64,000 nt of DNA. Origin: Labilibaculum sp. K2S. Its GTDB lineage: Bacteria > Bacteroidota > Bacteroidia > Bacteroidales > Marinifilaceae. The stretch lies in assembly GCF_030372765.1 (NCBI RefSeq), contig NZ_JAUCMW010000004.1, positions 1 to 64,000 on the forward strand. Direction: 5' to 3'. Below the pieces are notes generated by a model. It saw nothing but the letters and a program-made list of their open reading frames with translations, had not been told where the DNA came from and did not search any database. Made by a program: the position numbers and the translations under genes. This document shows, one piece after another, positions 6,402 through 15,386 of this stretch (position 1 is the stretch's first letter; each line of letters begins with the position of its first letter).

Positions 6402-8642
6402 TTATTTCTTTGATAAGCGCAATGCATTAGCAATTACCGATACGGAACTAAAGCTCATGGCGGCGGCGGCAATCATTGGGCTAAGTAATATTCCGAAAAA
6501 AGGAAATAACACTCCTGCTGCAACAGGAATACCAATGGCATTGTAGACGAAGGCGAAAAATAGATTTTGCTTTATGTTACGCATTACTTTATGGCTTAAT
6601 TCCCTTGCACGAACTATTCCATTCAAATCTCCCTTAACCAGCGTTATTTCTGCACTCTGCATCGCAATATCCGTTCCTGTTCCCATCGCAATTCCAACAT
6701 TAGCTTGTTCAAGGGCAGGAGCATCGTTAATGCCATCGCCAGCCATAGCCACAACATGACCTTTTTCCTGTAAATCCTTTACAAATTTGTATTTCTCTTC
6801 GGGCATACATTCTGCCTGAAAACCATCGAGATGCAACTCTTCTGCTACAGATTTTGCTGTGAACTGATTATCGCCTGTAAGCATGTGAACTTTTACACCC
6901 ATATTTTGCAGGTCTTTGATTGCACTGGCTGAGGAATCCTTAATCTTGTCGGCTACACTAACAATACCTTCCACCGTATTTTTAAGTACAAGGTACATTA
7001 CTGTTTGCCCTGCCAACTGCCATTCTTCAACGATTTTCTTGTTTTTATCGTCAAGACTTACCTCAAAATCTTCCAGTATCCGGTGGTTGCCTAAACCTAT
7101 TTTTTTATCTTTATAAATGGCTTTTACTCCTTTTCCTGTTAGCGATTCAAATTTATCAAGCGGAAGGAGTTCCAGTTTATTGGTTTTCGCACCAGCAACA
7201 ATAGCATCCGCTAAAGGATGTTCGCTATTCGCATCCACCGAAGCCGCTAATTGCAGGACTTCCTTGTCGCTGAGTTTTCCAAATGATTTAAAGGCTTTAA
7301 GACTTGGTTTTCCTTCTGTGATGGTGCCGGTTTTATCAATAATAAGCGTATCCACTTTGTTCATTTCCTCAATAGCACGGGCATCTTTTACCAACACACC
7401 CGCATTAGCCATCCTACCCGAACCTACCATTATGGACATAGGAGTAGCGAGTCCGAGCGCACAAGGACATGCTATAATTAGCACTGCCACGGCATTTACA
7501 AAGGCATAAACGTAAGCTGGTTCTGGCCCCCAGATTGCCCAAACAGCAAACGTAATTAGTGAAATAGAAACTACTATTTGCACAAAATACTTAGCTACAG
7601 TATCGGCCACTTTTTGAATTGGCGCACGAGAGCGACTGGCTGTATTCACCATTTCGATGATTTGCGCCAGCAGGGTATCACTACCTACTTTCTCGGCTTT
7701 CAATTCAAAGGCTGTTTTGCCATTTATTGTTCCACCGGTTACTTTTTCATCTTTTGCCTTTTCGACAGGAATAGGCTCACCAGTTATCATACTCTCGTCA
7801 ATAACAGCTTCGCCTTTATAAATGATTCCATCAACTGGAATCTTCTCACCGGGTTTTACTTTTAAAAGGTCGCCAACTTTTACTTCTTCCAAAGGAATTT
7901 CAATTTCTTCTCTATCTCTGATTACCCTTGCAACGGGTGGAACAAGACCGAACAAAGCTTTGATTGCTGAATTGGTTTTGCTGTGTGCTTTTAATTCCAT
8001 AACCTGACCAAGTAAAACCAAAGTAAGAATGACAGCTGCTGCCTCAAAATACAGATGAACATTTCCTGTAGCATCTTTAAATTGAGCTGGAAAGATACCG
8101 GGCAACAATAATCCAACTACACTAAATAAATAAGCAGAACCTACGCCAAATGATATTAAAGTCCACATGTTGGGTGACCATCGGCGTATGGAACTCCATC
8201 CTCGTTTGAAGAAGCTTCCACTTGAATAGAATATTACAGGTGTTGCCAATGCAAATTGAATCCAGTTCCAAACAGATTTTGATGCTATTTTATCAAGATT
8301 CAGAAAAGGGATAACATCCGACATAGCGATTACAAAAACCGGAAAACTTAAAAAAAGTGCAATCCAGAATTTCTTAGCCATTTTTTTGTAAGCTTTTTCT
8401 TCATCACTGCCTTCTTCGCCTTTCTCCGGCACTAAATCCATCCCACATTTAGGACAACTTCCCGGTTTGTCTTGTGTAACATCAGGGTGCATGGGGCAGG
8501 TATATACTTGCTTTGATGAACCAACTCGTTCCTCTTTTTTCAGGTGCATTCCGCATTCCGGGCAATCACCGGGTTTTTCGTAAGTTTTGTCGCCTTCGCA
8601 GTGCATGGGGCAAACGAATTGATTCTTTTGATTATTTCCCAT
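6402..8642 (-). CDS. Copper/heavy-metal translocating P1B-type ATPase
   Basis: A 746-residue inner-membrane metal pump. Two N-terminal heavy-metal-binding zinc-ribbon-like repeats (CPMHCEG..CPECGMHL at 11-33, CPMHPDV..CPKCGMDL at 49-70) replace the usual CxxC ferredoxin-like domains. The TGE actuator motif is at 287-289, the CPC ion-binding motif at 392-394, the phosphorylation site DKTGT at 436-440, the SEHP motif at 473-476 and GDGINDAP at 635-642. CPC plus the CPMH repeats point to Cu(I) or Ag(I) export. All key residues are intact. It lies between the SHOCT protein gene and the APC permease gene. Confidence 0.93.
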   Translation of the reverse strand: MGNNQKNQFVCPMHCEGDKTYEKPGDCPECGMHLKKEERVGSSKQVYTCPMHPDVTQDKPGSCPKCGMDLVPEKGEEGSDEEKAYKKMAKKFWIALFLSFPVFVIAMSDVIPFLNLDKIASKSVWNWIQFALATPVIFYSSGSFFKRGWSSIRRWSPNMWTLISFGVGSAYLFSVVGLLLPGIFPAQFKDATGNVHLYFEAAAVILTLVLLGQVMELKAHSKTNSAIKALFGLVPPVARVIRDREEIEIPLEEVKVGDLLKVKPGEKIPVDGIIYKGEAVIDESMITGEPIPVEKAKDEKVTGGTINGKTAFELKAEKVGSDTLLAQIIEMVNTASRSRAPIQKVADTVAKYFVQIVVSISLITFAVWAIWGPEPAYVYAFVNAVAVLIIACPCALGLATPMSIMVGSGRMANAGVLVKDARAIEEMNKVDTLIIDKTGTITEGKPSLKAFKSFGKLSDKEVLQLAASVDANSEHPLADAIVAGAKTNKLELLPLDKFESLTGKGVKAIYKDKKIGLGNHRILEDFEVSLDDKNKKIVEEWQLAGQTVMYLVLKNTVEGIVSVADKIKDSSASAIKDLQNMGVKVHMLTGDNQFTAKSVAEELHLDGFQAECMPEEKYKFVKDLQEKGHVVAMAGDGINDAPALEQANVGIAMGTGTDIAMQSAEITLVKGDLNGIVRARELSHKVMRNIKQNLFFAFVYNAIGIPVAAGVLFPFFGILLSPMIAAAAMSFSSVSVIANALRLSKK

Positions 8643-8677
8643 TGAATTGGTTTTTACCTGAATTAATTAGTGTTCGT

Positions 8678-8902
8678 CTATAAAGTATCTTCCTTTTTTA
8701 TTTCAATCTCTTCTTTGTCTAATTCAGTCTGTCTATATTGTTTCTTTAATATATCTACCGGCCAATTTCTAGACCTTTTATGTGGATAATGCTTTTTATT
8801 TATAGCTCTAAATAGTAGTAGGATTAGTACAACAAGTACTATTATTCCTATAATCCAGCCCCATCCAAATCCCATTCCCCAATCATTATTCATTCCATTC
8901 AT
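8678..8902 (-). CDS. SHOCT-domain small membrane protein
   Basis: A 74-residue protein. A Trp/Gly-rich N-terminus (NDWGMGFGWGWIIGI) runs into one transmembrane helix (IIVLVVLILLLF). The end is a diverged SHOCT domain (PVDILKKQYRQTELDKEEI). The family's usual RGEI is RQTEL here, but the length is conserved. SHOCT proteins are small membrane-anchored oligomerisation modules. It lies 35 bases upstream of the metal ATPase gene and is probably cotranscribed. Confidence 0.75.
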   Translation of the reverse strand: MNGMNNDWGMGFGWGWIIGIIVLVVLILLLFRAINKKHYPHKRSRNWPVDILKKQYRQTELDKEEIEIKKEDTL

Positions 8903-8933
8903 AGCAGCATCCGATTTTAATTAAACAGATATG

Positions 8934-9323
8934 TTATTTTAATTTATCAATTACGCGTTTCAATTTTTCCTGTATTATTCCTGCAATACCTGTTAGTTTT
9001 GGATTATCAATTGCCATCATAGAAGCCACTGGATCTACAGCTGCCACCTGAACCTTATTATTACCAAATTCCTGAATAATCACATTACATGGCAACATAA
9101 TTCCAATTTTATCTTCTTCTTGAAGGGCTTCATAGGCAAATTGAGGATTACAAGCACCAAGAATTTTATACCTACGGAAATCAACATCCAGCTTTTCCTT
9201 TAGCTTATCGTGAATATCTATTTCCGACAGCACGCCAAAGCCTTCAGACTTTAATGCTTCAATTGTAGTTTCAACAGTAGTTTCGAAATCGGTATTCAAT
9301 GTTTTTTCAAAATAATATTTCAT
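8934..9323 (-). CDS. DUF302 domain protein
   Basis: A 129-residue soluble protein of the DUF302 family: TTVETTIEALKSEGFGVLSE at the N-terminus, then DFRRYKILGACNPQFAYEAL with the conserved LGACNP motif, and MLPCNVIIQEF near residue 76. DUF302 proteins often accompany metal and sulfur stress genes. The two Cys (in GACNP and LPCN) are conserved in the family. The reaction is unknown. Located just before the SHOCT and metal ATPase genes. Confidence 0.85.
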   Translation of the reverse strand: MKYYFEKTLNTDFETTVETTIEALKSEGFGVLSEIDIHDKLKEKLDVDFRRYKILGACNPQFAYEALQEEDKIGIMLPCNVIIQEFGNNKVQVAAVDPVASMMAIDNPKLTGIAGIIQEKLKRVIDKLK

Positions 9324-9437
9324 AAGTTTCTATTTTTTAAATTGATGTATAAAAATATCCTTACCAGCATTAAATTAGTACTGTACCGACATTTAAAGCA
9401 CGCAGCAGTACAAATTTAAATACCGAACAATAATTCT

Positions 9438-10382
9438 TTACTTCATACTTTTCAAATATTTGAAGAGCTCGTTGTCAGTAGATAAAATCACAGATGTAGT
9501 TGTGTCAAATGTTGTTTCGAAAGTTTCCATCGATTTTAAAAAACCGTATAATTCGCGGGAAGTAGATGTTTGGTCATATGCTGAAGCATATATTCCTGCA
9601 GCTTTGGCATCGGCCTTTCCTTTAATTTCTTCAGCTTTTCTAAATGCTTCGGATTGGATTGTTTTTAGTTCCCTTTCTTTCTCGCCATTAATACGCGAAG
9701 CTTCACCCTGCCCTTCGGACCTAAATTTATCAGCTATTCGAAACCTTTCACTTTTCATACGCTCGTAAACCTGCGCACTAACTTCCTGAACATAGTTAAT
9801 TCGTTTAAAACGAAAGTCGAGTATGACAATACCAAGATCCTTGGCTTTCTCATTGGCAGACATAAGAATCATACGCTGTAATTCCTGACGTCCGACAGAT
9901 ATCTGGGCAAGCGTATCTGATATCATTTCACCTGTTGCGCCTGAGGAAGCCGGAACCCTGTTGTGAGAACGCACAGCTTCTTCCAGATTATGGGCTGCGA
10001 TGTAATCTCTGGTTTCACCATCCAGGATATCATCCAAACGGGATTGTGCTCCCCTTTCATTAGTCATTCTCTTAAAAAACTGCAATGGATCTGTGATCTG
10101 CCAGCGTGCATAAGTATCAACAAATATGAATTTTTTGTCTTTTGTTGGCACTTGATTCGGATCGCCATCCCACTCCATGTAGCGTTTTTCAAAATAATTG
10201 GTTTTTTGTATAAAGGGTGTTTTGAAATTTAGTCCCGGTTCGGTTATAGCTTCTCCCACAGGTTTTCCGAATTGAGTAATAACTACCTGTTCGGTTTCTT
10301 TTACAATATATACACTTTGGAATACGACTATCAGCAATATTACCGAGGTGACGATTAAAAATATAAGTTTATTCTTCTTCAT
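9438..10382 (-). CDS. hflC: Protease modulator HflC
   Basis: A 314-residue SPFH/prohibitin-family protein with an N-terminal membrane anchor (LIFLIVTSVILLIVVFQSVY). It has the stomatin-like core (ETEQVVITQFGKPVG, then PGLNFKTPFI) and a long charged helical region (ERMKSERFRIADKFRSEGQG). With HflK it forms a membrane complex around the FtsH protease. The gene follows hflK by 12 bases. A fragment of another SPFH gene lies at 22056-22349. Confidence 0.9.
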   Translation of the reverse strand: MKKNKLIFLIVTSVILLIVVFQSVYIVKETEQVVITQFGKPVGEAITEPGLNFKTPFIQKTNYFEKRYMEWDGDPNQVPTKDKKFIFVDTYARWQITDPLQFFKRMTNERGAQSRLDDILDGETRDYIAAHNLEEAVRSHNRVPASSGATGEMISDTLAQISVGRQELQRMILMSANEKAKDLGIVILDFRFKRINYVQEVSAQVYERMKSERFRIADKFRSEGQGEASRINGEKERELKTIQSEAFRKAEEIKGKADAKAAGIYASAYDQTSTSRELYGFLKSMETFETTFDTTTSVILSTDNELFKYLKSMK

Positions 10383-10394
10383 AACTCCAACCTG

Positions 10395-11366
10395 TTATTT
10401 GTTTAATTTCATTTGTAATAAGGGCAATACATTGTTTCCTTTTTCATCGATAATGATTTTACTGCCCAACTTTGGTAACACAGAACTCATTGTTTCGAGA
10501 TAAATTCTCCTTCTAGTAACTTCGGGAGCTTTAATGTATTCTTTATAGATAGCATTAAAACGAGCAACTTCGCCGAGTGCATTATTCACCCGTTCGGTAG
10601 CAAATCCTTCGGCCTTTTGTATGGTTTCCTCTGCCTGTCCGCTTGCTTTGGGTATCACCTTATTATACTCCGATTTTGCTTTGTTAATCAAGGTTTCCCT
10701 TTCCTGTTGTGCCTGGTTTACTGCATTAAAAGCAGCTTTTACAGGTTCGGGCGGATTAACGTCTTGCAGTACAACCTGATCGATTTTAATTCCAAGTGAA
10801 TAATCCTTGCATATTATGTTGGCAAGTTCTACCATTTTAGTGGCTATTTCCGTACGCCCTACAGTAAGCACTTCGTTCACAGTGCGATCTCCAACAATTT
10901 GTCTGAGTACAGCTTCCGAAACATCACGCAATGTATTTTTAGGATTCCTTACCTTAAATAAATAATTGTAAGCATCATTAATCCGGTATTGTACAACCCA
11001 TTCCACATCTGCAAGGTTAAGATCGCCGGTAAGCATCAAAGACTCATCTTCGGCGCCAGACCTATTGTATTGAGAATTAACACCCGCGTGCACTGTTCGG
11101 AAACCAAACTCCAGCTTTTGTTGTCTTTCAACAGGTACTTTATACACCTGTTCAATAAAAGGTATTTTCATGTTAAGTCCTGGTTCCACTTTTTTCACAT
11201 ATTTACCAAAGCGTGTAATAACACCTACTTCTTCAGGTTCAATCTGAAAAAATGCACTAAATAAAGTCATCAATGAAATAAATAGTATGACGATAATATT
11301 CCTGTGCTTCACCATTTTTTTCAAAAGAGGCGATTCAATTTCGTTTGTATTAAAAACATTTTCCAT
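10395..11366 (-). CDS. hflK: FtsH-modulating subunit HflK
   Basis: A 323-residue SPFH-family protein with a membrane anchor near residues 25-45 (NIIVILFISLMTLFSAFF). The HflK core follows (EPEEVGVITRFGKYVKKVEPG, then VEWVVQYRINDAYNYLFKV), then the helical region with QAQQERETLINKAKSEYNK. It is the partner of HflC, encoded 12 bases downstream. In the island the pair follows a cytochrome c gene by 38 bases. Its role is control of membrane-protein turnover during stress. Confidence 0.9.
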   Translation of the reverse strand: MENVFNTNEIESPLLKKMVKHRNIIVILFISLMTLFSAFFQIEPEEVGVITRFGKYVKKVEPGLNMKIPFIEQVYKVPVERQQKLEFGFRTVHAGVNSQYNRSGAEDESLMLTGDLNLADVEWVVQYRINDAYNYLFKVRNPKNTLRDVSEAVLRQIVGDRTVNEVLTVGRTEIATKMVELANIICKDYSLGIKIDQVVLQDVNPPEPVKAAFNAVNQAQQERETLINKAKSEYNKVIPKASGQAEETIQKAEGFATERVNNALGEVARFNAIYKEYIKAPEVTRRRIYLETMSSVLPKLGSKIIIDEKGNNVLPLLQMKLNK

Positions 11367-11404
11367 TTATTAAAAGCATTTGATTCATAATTAATTTGAG
11401 TTTT

Positions 11405-11821
11405 CTATTTTGAAAATGTGCGGATATAGTTTACCAACTGCCAACGTTGTTCTTCAGTTAGCATATCCTTGTAAGAGACCATAGGCGGCCTGCCATTTGT
11501 TATTTTCCAGAAAATGGCACCATCGGTCTCTTTTTGTACATTTTCTGAGTTGAAGTTGGCTGGTTTTGGATTTAGGGCCACACTTGCAACACCGTCTCCT
11601 TTACCCGAGTCTCCATGGCAAACCACACATTGTTGTTGAAATAATTTCTTCCCTGCTTTGGTAGCCTCCTCATTGCCTTTTAGTGGATTAGTTATTTGGT
11701 CAGCTTCTTTTGGCGCAACCCAACCGTTGTTTCCTTTTTCCTGAGCAATAGCCTGAGAAGAGATAGCTGAAACAATAAAAATTGTTGCTATCAACGCATA
11801 ATTTTTAAGTTTTTCCCTCAT
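11405..11821 (-). CDS. Periplasmic c-type cytochrome
   Basis: A 138-residue protein with a cleavable signal peptide (ALIATIFIVSAISSQAIAQ, cut after AIA). One haem c site CVVCH lies near residue 67, and the probable distal ligand Met is in the RPPMVSYKDML segment. This is the layout of class I cytochromes that carry electrons in the periplasm. The partner is unknown, but HflK/HflC and YceI genes are adjacent and PoxB lies upstream. It begins 12 bases after the broken yceI gene. Confidence 0.88.
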   Translation of the reverse strand: MREKLKNYALIATIFIVSAISSQAIAQEKGNNGWVAPKEADQITNPLKGNEEATKAGKKLFQQQCVVCHGDSGKGDGVASVALNPKPANFNSENVQKETDGAIFWKITNGRPPMVSYKDMLTEEQRWQLVNYIRTFSK

Positions 11822-11833
11822 AATATCTTTTTA

Positions 11834-12286
11834 TTATTTCATTCGGTTAAGTTCCGTCGGAATGTGTATTCGTACTTCATCGCCCACGACCATTGTTGCA
11901 GCCCAATTTCCAGTGCCTATGCCGTAACCGGTTCTGTCCAAAGTTGTATCAATTAAAACACCCAAAATAATTGTACCCTTCATCATTAGGTATTCCATTT
12001 CTCCAGTAATCTCCAATGGTAACAAAACATCTTTGGTTTTATCCTCAATGGTCAGTTTACCATAAACCGAATATTCCTTTTCCAATTTCTTTTCAATTTT
12101 AGCTGGAAAGTCGGGCGACTGCAGGTGTTCGTCCCTTTTCCTGTCATCCGTATTCACACTATTTACTGGAACAGTAAAATTTACTTTACTTGCTTTTAAG
12201 TTGTTGGGGTCAAAGTTAATGTTGCCCTTAAAGCTTGTAAACTTTCCGGTAACGGATTTGTTGAATAAAGAAAATTCCAGAACCCA
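11834..12286 (-). pseudogene. YceI-family gene, 5'-truncated with an internal deletion
   Basis: The open frame from 12286 reads VLEFSLFNKSVTGKFTSFKG, then NINFDPNNLKASKVNF and DDRKRDEHLQSPDF, then KLTIEDKTKDVLLPLEITGE and TGNWAATMVVGDEVRIHI. This is YceI, a periplasmic lipocalin-like isoprenoid-binding protein. The signal peptide and first strands are absent, with a stop codon (12287-12289) directly before the readable part. About 14 residues are missing after SPDF, where YceI proteins have the D-x-x-K-(Y/F)-P segment. A GTG at 12157 could start a 107-residue remnant. Most likely inactive. Confidence 0.65.
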
Positions 12287-12352
12287 TTAAACTATTTTCT
12301 TTACTCAATATAAAATTGTAACATGTTTTTGAACGTCCTTTGAAAAATTAAA

Positions 12353-14089
12353 TCATAATACTTCGCCCAAATGCTTATAGTTGGATGAAATAATCTTAAA
12401 TGCTTCATCCATACGCCCGCTTAACATCATTTTACCCATATATAAAGCAAAACCTTTCATCTGGTCAAATTCCAACTTGGGAGGCATGGCAAGGGCATTC
12501 GGATCAGTCTGAATTGAAACCAATACCGGGCCATCATGCATAAAGGCCTTCTCTAATCCTGATTTTACATCATCCGGATCATCAATACCAATACCCGGCA
12601 TTCCCATTGCTTCCGCTATTTTCAGAAAATCGGGGTTTAACATATCTGTTTCCAGATCGGGAATCCCGGCTACTTCCATTTCCAGCTTCACCATTCCCAA
12701 TGTACGGTTGTTAAAAACAATGATCTTCACGGGTAATTGATATTGAACAATGGTCATGAGATCGCCCAACATCATTGAAATACCTCCGTCGCCGCAGAAG
12801 GCAATAACCTGTTGGTCAGGGCGGGCAAGCGCTGCACCTATTGCCTGTGGCATTGCATTTGCCATTGAACCATGATTGAACGAGCCCAACATTTTTCGCT
12901 TGCCTGTTCCGTCAATATAGCGTGCAGCCCATACACAACACATTCCGGTATCAACGGTGAAAATGGCATCTTTGGCAGCCAGTTCATTAATTACAGAAGC
13001 GACAAATTCTGGATGAATTTCATTGGTCTTTCCGGTATCCTTTACGTAGGACAGCAAATTCTTTTTGACTTCCTGATAAAACTTTAATTGCAAATCCAGG
13101 AAAGTGGCATCTTCCTTCATCTCTACCATAGGCATGAGTGCCTGCAAGGTATCTTTCACATCTCCGCAAAGTCCCAGATCGAGTTTAGCCCTTCTCCCGA
13201 GGTTTTCGGGTTTAATGTCTATTTGAACAATTTTATTTTTAACGGGCATGAAAGCTGTATATGGAAAATCTGTGCCTAATAATATTAGTAATTCAGATTC
13301 GTGCATGGCATGATAGGCCGATGGAATACCCAACAATCCTGTGAGCCCTACTTCATAAGGATTATCATGCTGGATTGCCATCTTGGCTTTATAGGAATAC
13401 GCCACCGGAGCTTTTAGCTTTTCAGCCAATTGAATCACTTCTTTGTGAGCTTCAGCAGCTCCAATTCCGCAGAAAACAGTAACTTTTTTATGCGAGTTTA
13501 TCAATTCTGCCAATTTCACTAATTCGTCTTCTGATGGTCTGACAACAGGCTGGTTCCTGAAAAGTACGGTCGTAGTTGCAGCAGCTACAGCTGGAAGCTC
13601 GGTAATATCACCGGGCAATCCAATAACTGCTACGCCTTTTTTATGCACAGCATTTTGAAGAGCTGCCTGTAACATGCGTGGCAATTGTGCAGGCGTAGCA
13701 GCTATCTGATTGTAGCAACTGCAATCGTCAAAAAGTTTTATTGTGTTCGTTTCCTGAAAAAAGTCTGTTCCAAATTCTATGGTAGGGATCGTGGAAGCGA
13801 TAGCCAATACTGAAGCCGATGAACGATGCGCATCATACAAACCGTTTATCAAGTGGACATGCCCAGGGCCACTACTGCCCGCACAACATGCCAGCCCATT
13901 CAGTTGAGCCTCTGCTCCGGCTGCATAAGCAGCTGTTTCTTCGTGCCGTACGTGGATCCATTTGATTTTTCCATTGCGATGAACTGCAGCATTTACATGA
14001 TTTAAACTATCGCCTGTTACTGCATAAATTCTTTGGATTCCAGCCTCTACTAATGTTTCAACCAGTTGGTCAGATATATTATTTTTCAT
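12353..14089 (-). CDS. poxB: Pyruvate dehydrogenase (quinone) / pyruvate oxidase
   Basis: A 578-residue thiamine-diphosphate enzyme, close in length to E. coli PoxB (572). The catalytic Glu lies in RHEETAAYAAGAEAQ. A central FAD/NAD-like domain follows. The C-terminal cofactor motif reads CGDGGISMMLGDLMTIVQY, then FNNRTLGMVKLE. It converts pyruvate to acetate and CO2 with electrons passed to membrane quinone, a typical stationary-phase or stress bypass. Acetolactate synthase is the alternative, but the RHEETAAYAA and TDFFQETN segments favour PoxB. It lies 20 bases after the HPF-like gene and is probably cotranscribed with it. Confidence 0.85.
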   Translation of the reverse strand: MKNNISDQLVETLVEAGIQRIYAVTGDSLNHVNAAVHRNGKIKWIHVRHEETAAYAAGAEAQLNGLACCAGSSGPGHVHLINGLYDAHRSSASVLAIASTIPTIEFGTDFFQETNTIKLFDDCSCYNQIAATPAQLPRMLQAALQNAVHKKGVAVIGLPGDITELPAVAAATTTVLFRNQPVVRPSEDELVKLAELINSHKKVTVFCGIGAAEAHKEVIQLAEKLKAPVAYSYKAKMAIQHDNPYEVGLTGLLGIPSAYHAMHESELLILLGTDFPYTAFMPVKNKIVQIDIKPENLGRRAKLDLGLCGDVKDTLQALMPMVEMKEDATFLDLQLKFYQEVKKNLLSYVKDTGKTNEIHPEFVASVINELAAKDAIFTVDTGMCCVWAARYIDGTGKRKMLGSFNHGSMANAMPQAIGAALARPDQQVIAFCGDGGISMMLGDLMTIVQYQLPVKIIVFNNRTLGMVKLEMEVAGIPDLETDMLNPDFLKIAEAMGMPGIGIDDPDDVKSGLEKAFMHDGPVLVSIQTDPNALAMPPKLEFDQMKGFALYMGKMMLSGRMDEAFKIISSNYKHLGEVL

Positions 14090-14109
14090 AGTTTATTTAT
14101 CCTTTATTT

Positions 14110-14424
14110 TTAATGATTTTTCAAACGACCAGTTAAAGTTTCCAGAGAAGTTTTTAGTTTCTCAATTGCACCAAAAATTGACTGTTCGGGAGTATTTGCA
14201 TGTTCAGAAACAGCAATTGGTTTCATGCCTTCAAGACGAGCTTCAATTAAACATCGCTTATCGTTAAGCCCGTCTTTGCTGCCATCTTCGTCAGAGAGGT
14301 GAATTTCTAAGCGCGATATCTGTGGACTGAACCTACTTATTTCTTCTGATATTAAAGAAGTAAAATAATCTATTTGTTCTTCGCCCAGGCTTATATTATT
14401 GTCTGTATTAAATTGAATTTTCAT
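14110..14424 (-). CDS. HPF/RaiA-like ribosome-associated protein
   Basis: A 104-residue protein with the fold pattern of the sigma-54 modulation/hibernation family: a helix (ISEEISRFSPQISRLEIHLS), an acidic turn DEDGSKDGLNDKRC, then a strand IEARLEGMKPIAVSEHANT and a final helix IFGAIEKLKTSLETLTGRL. Short variants of this kind are common near stress genes and are thought to bind idle ribosomes. It is shorter than long-form HPF and lacks the C-terminal dimerisation domain. Confidence 0.75.
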   Translation of the reverse strand: MKIQFNTDNNISLGEEQIDYFTSLISEEISRFSPQISRLEIHLSDEDGSKDGLNDKRCLIEARLEGMKPIAVSEHANTPEQSIFGAIEKLKTSLETLTGRLKNH

Positions 14425-14435
14425 TTTATTATGTT

Positions 14436-14660
14436 TTAAATGTTTTAATAATCTTCTTTCTCGCCCCTAAAAAGTAACGACAACTTTATTTCATACGGCT
14501 TGGTACAGTTTTCTTTATACTCAGCAAAAGCATGCAATTCAGAAATTTATGTAGTTCTGAATTCAAAGTCTGTTAACTCGGGCTTTACTTTTGGTCTGTT
14601 CTTTAAATTGATAGTTCTTGTTGTATTCAAAGTTTTATCTTTTGGAAGTAAAAAAATGAA
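14436..14660 (-). pseudogene. Unrecognised coding remnant with an in-frame stop
   Basis: One minus-strand frame reads LNTTRTINLKNRPKVKPELT, then DFEFRTT, a TAA, and continues ELHAFAEYKENCTKPYEIKL to LLFRGEKEDY before a stop near 14450. The composition looks protein-like, but I recognise no family and there is no clear start codon. It lies between the HPF-like gene and a dehydrogenase gene in a region with other broken genes. It may be non-coding. Confidence 0.2.
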
Positions 14661-14691
14661 ATTGTGAACATAGACCTGCTGTAGATTTTTT

Positions 14692-15330
14692 TTAAACAGT
14701 ACGAACTGCTTTTTCAATAGACATATCACCCGCAAGAATTTCAAAAAACTGGTTTTGCATTACGCCATCTTCCAAAACGTCAACTAAAGTTTTGGCAACA
14801 TCTGCTCTTGAAATCTTTCCTGAATTTTCAAATCTTTTTTCAAGTTGAATTTTGCCCGACCCGTCTTCGTCAGTCAGATGGCCTGGTCGAACGATACTAT
14901 AGTCCAAACCACTGGCACACAGATAGTCATCAGCATTTTTCTTTGCTTCCAAATAGGCTTGAAGATCTTTATTCCGGGAAGGGTCGTCTGCTCCCATTGC
15001 ACTTAATATAACAAACTTTCCGGCTCTCTCATCCTTAGCAGCATCAATTAGCCGTTTTGCTCCTTCCTGATCTACGCCTAAAACATTTTTACCTTTTGAT
15101 CCTGCAGCAAAAATTACTTTGTGCGCATTTTTCACTGCATCACTCAAATCTTCTTCCAAATCAGCCAGAACGGTTGTTACATTTTCCTTTTCAAAATACT
15201 CTTTTTGATCCTGCTTCCGAACCATAGCAATAGGCCGATAGGTTTCTGATTTTACTAATAAATTAATGACGATTCTTCCCGTAGTGCCGTTGGCTCCGGC
15301 AACTAATACATTCTGTTTTACTTTAGTCAT
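14692..15330 (-). CDS. NAD(P)-binding SDR-like oxidoreductase
   Basis: A 212-residue single Rossmann-domain protein. The N-terminal dinucleotide motif is GANGTTGRIV near residue 13. LSAMGADDP at about 110 and YSIVRPGHLTDE near 145 are typical of the atypical short-chain dehydrogenase group (NAD(P)H-binding, YwnB/YhfK-like). Substrate unknown. It lies 56 bases downstream of the quinone-oxidoreductase-like gene on the same strand, which suggests a redox-stress unit. Confidence 0.8.
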   Translation of the reverse strand: MTKVKQNVLVAGANGTTGRIVINLLVKSETYRPIAMVRKQDQKEYFEKENVTTVLADLEEDLSDAVKNAHKVIFAAGSKGKNVLGVDQEGAKRLIDAAKDERAGKFVILSAMGADDPSRNKDLQAYLEAKKNADDYLCASGLDYSIVRPGHLTDEDGSGKIQLEKRFENSGKISRADVAKTLVDVLEDGVMQNQFFEILAGDMSIEKAVRTV

Positions 15331-15386
15331 GATATTTTATTTTTCTCTATAAATAGATTCGTTCGTAGTTTAATTTAATGAACCGT

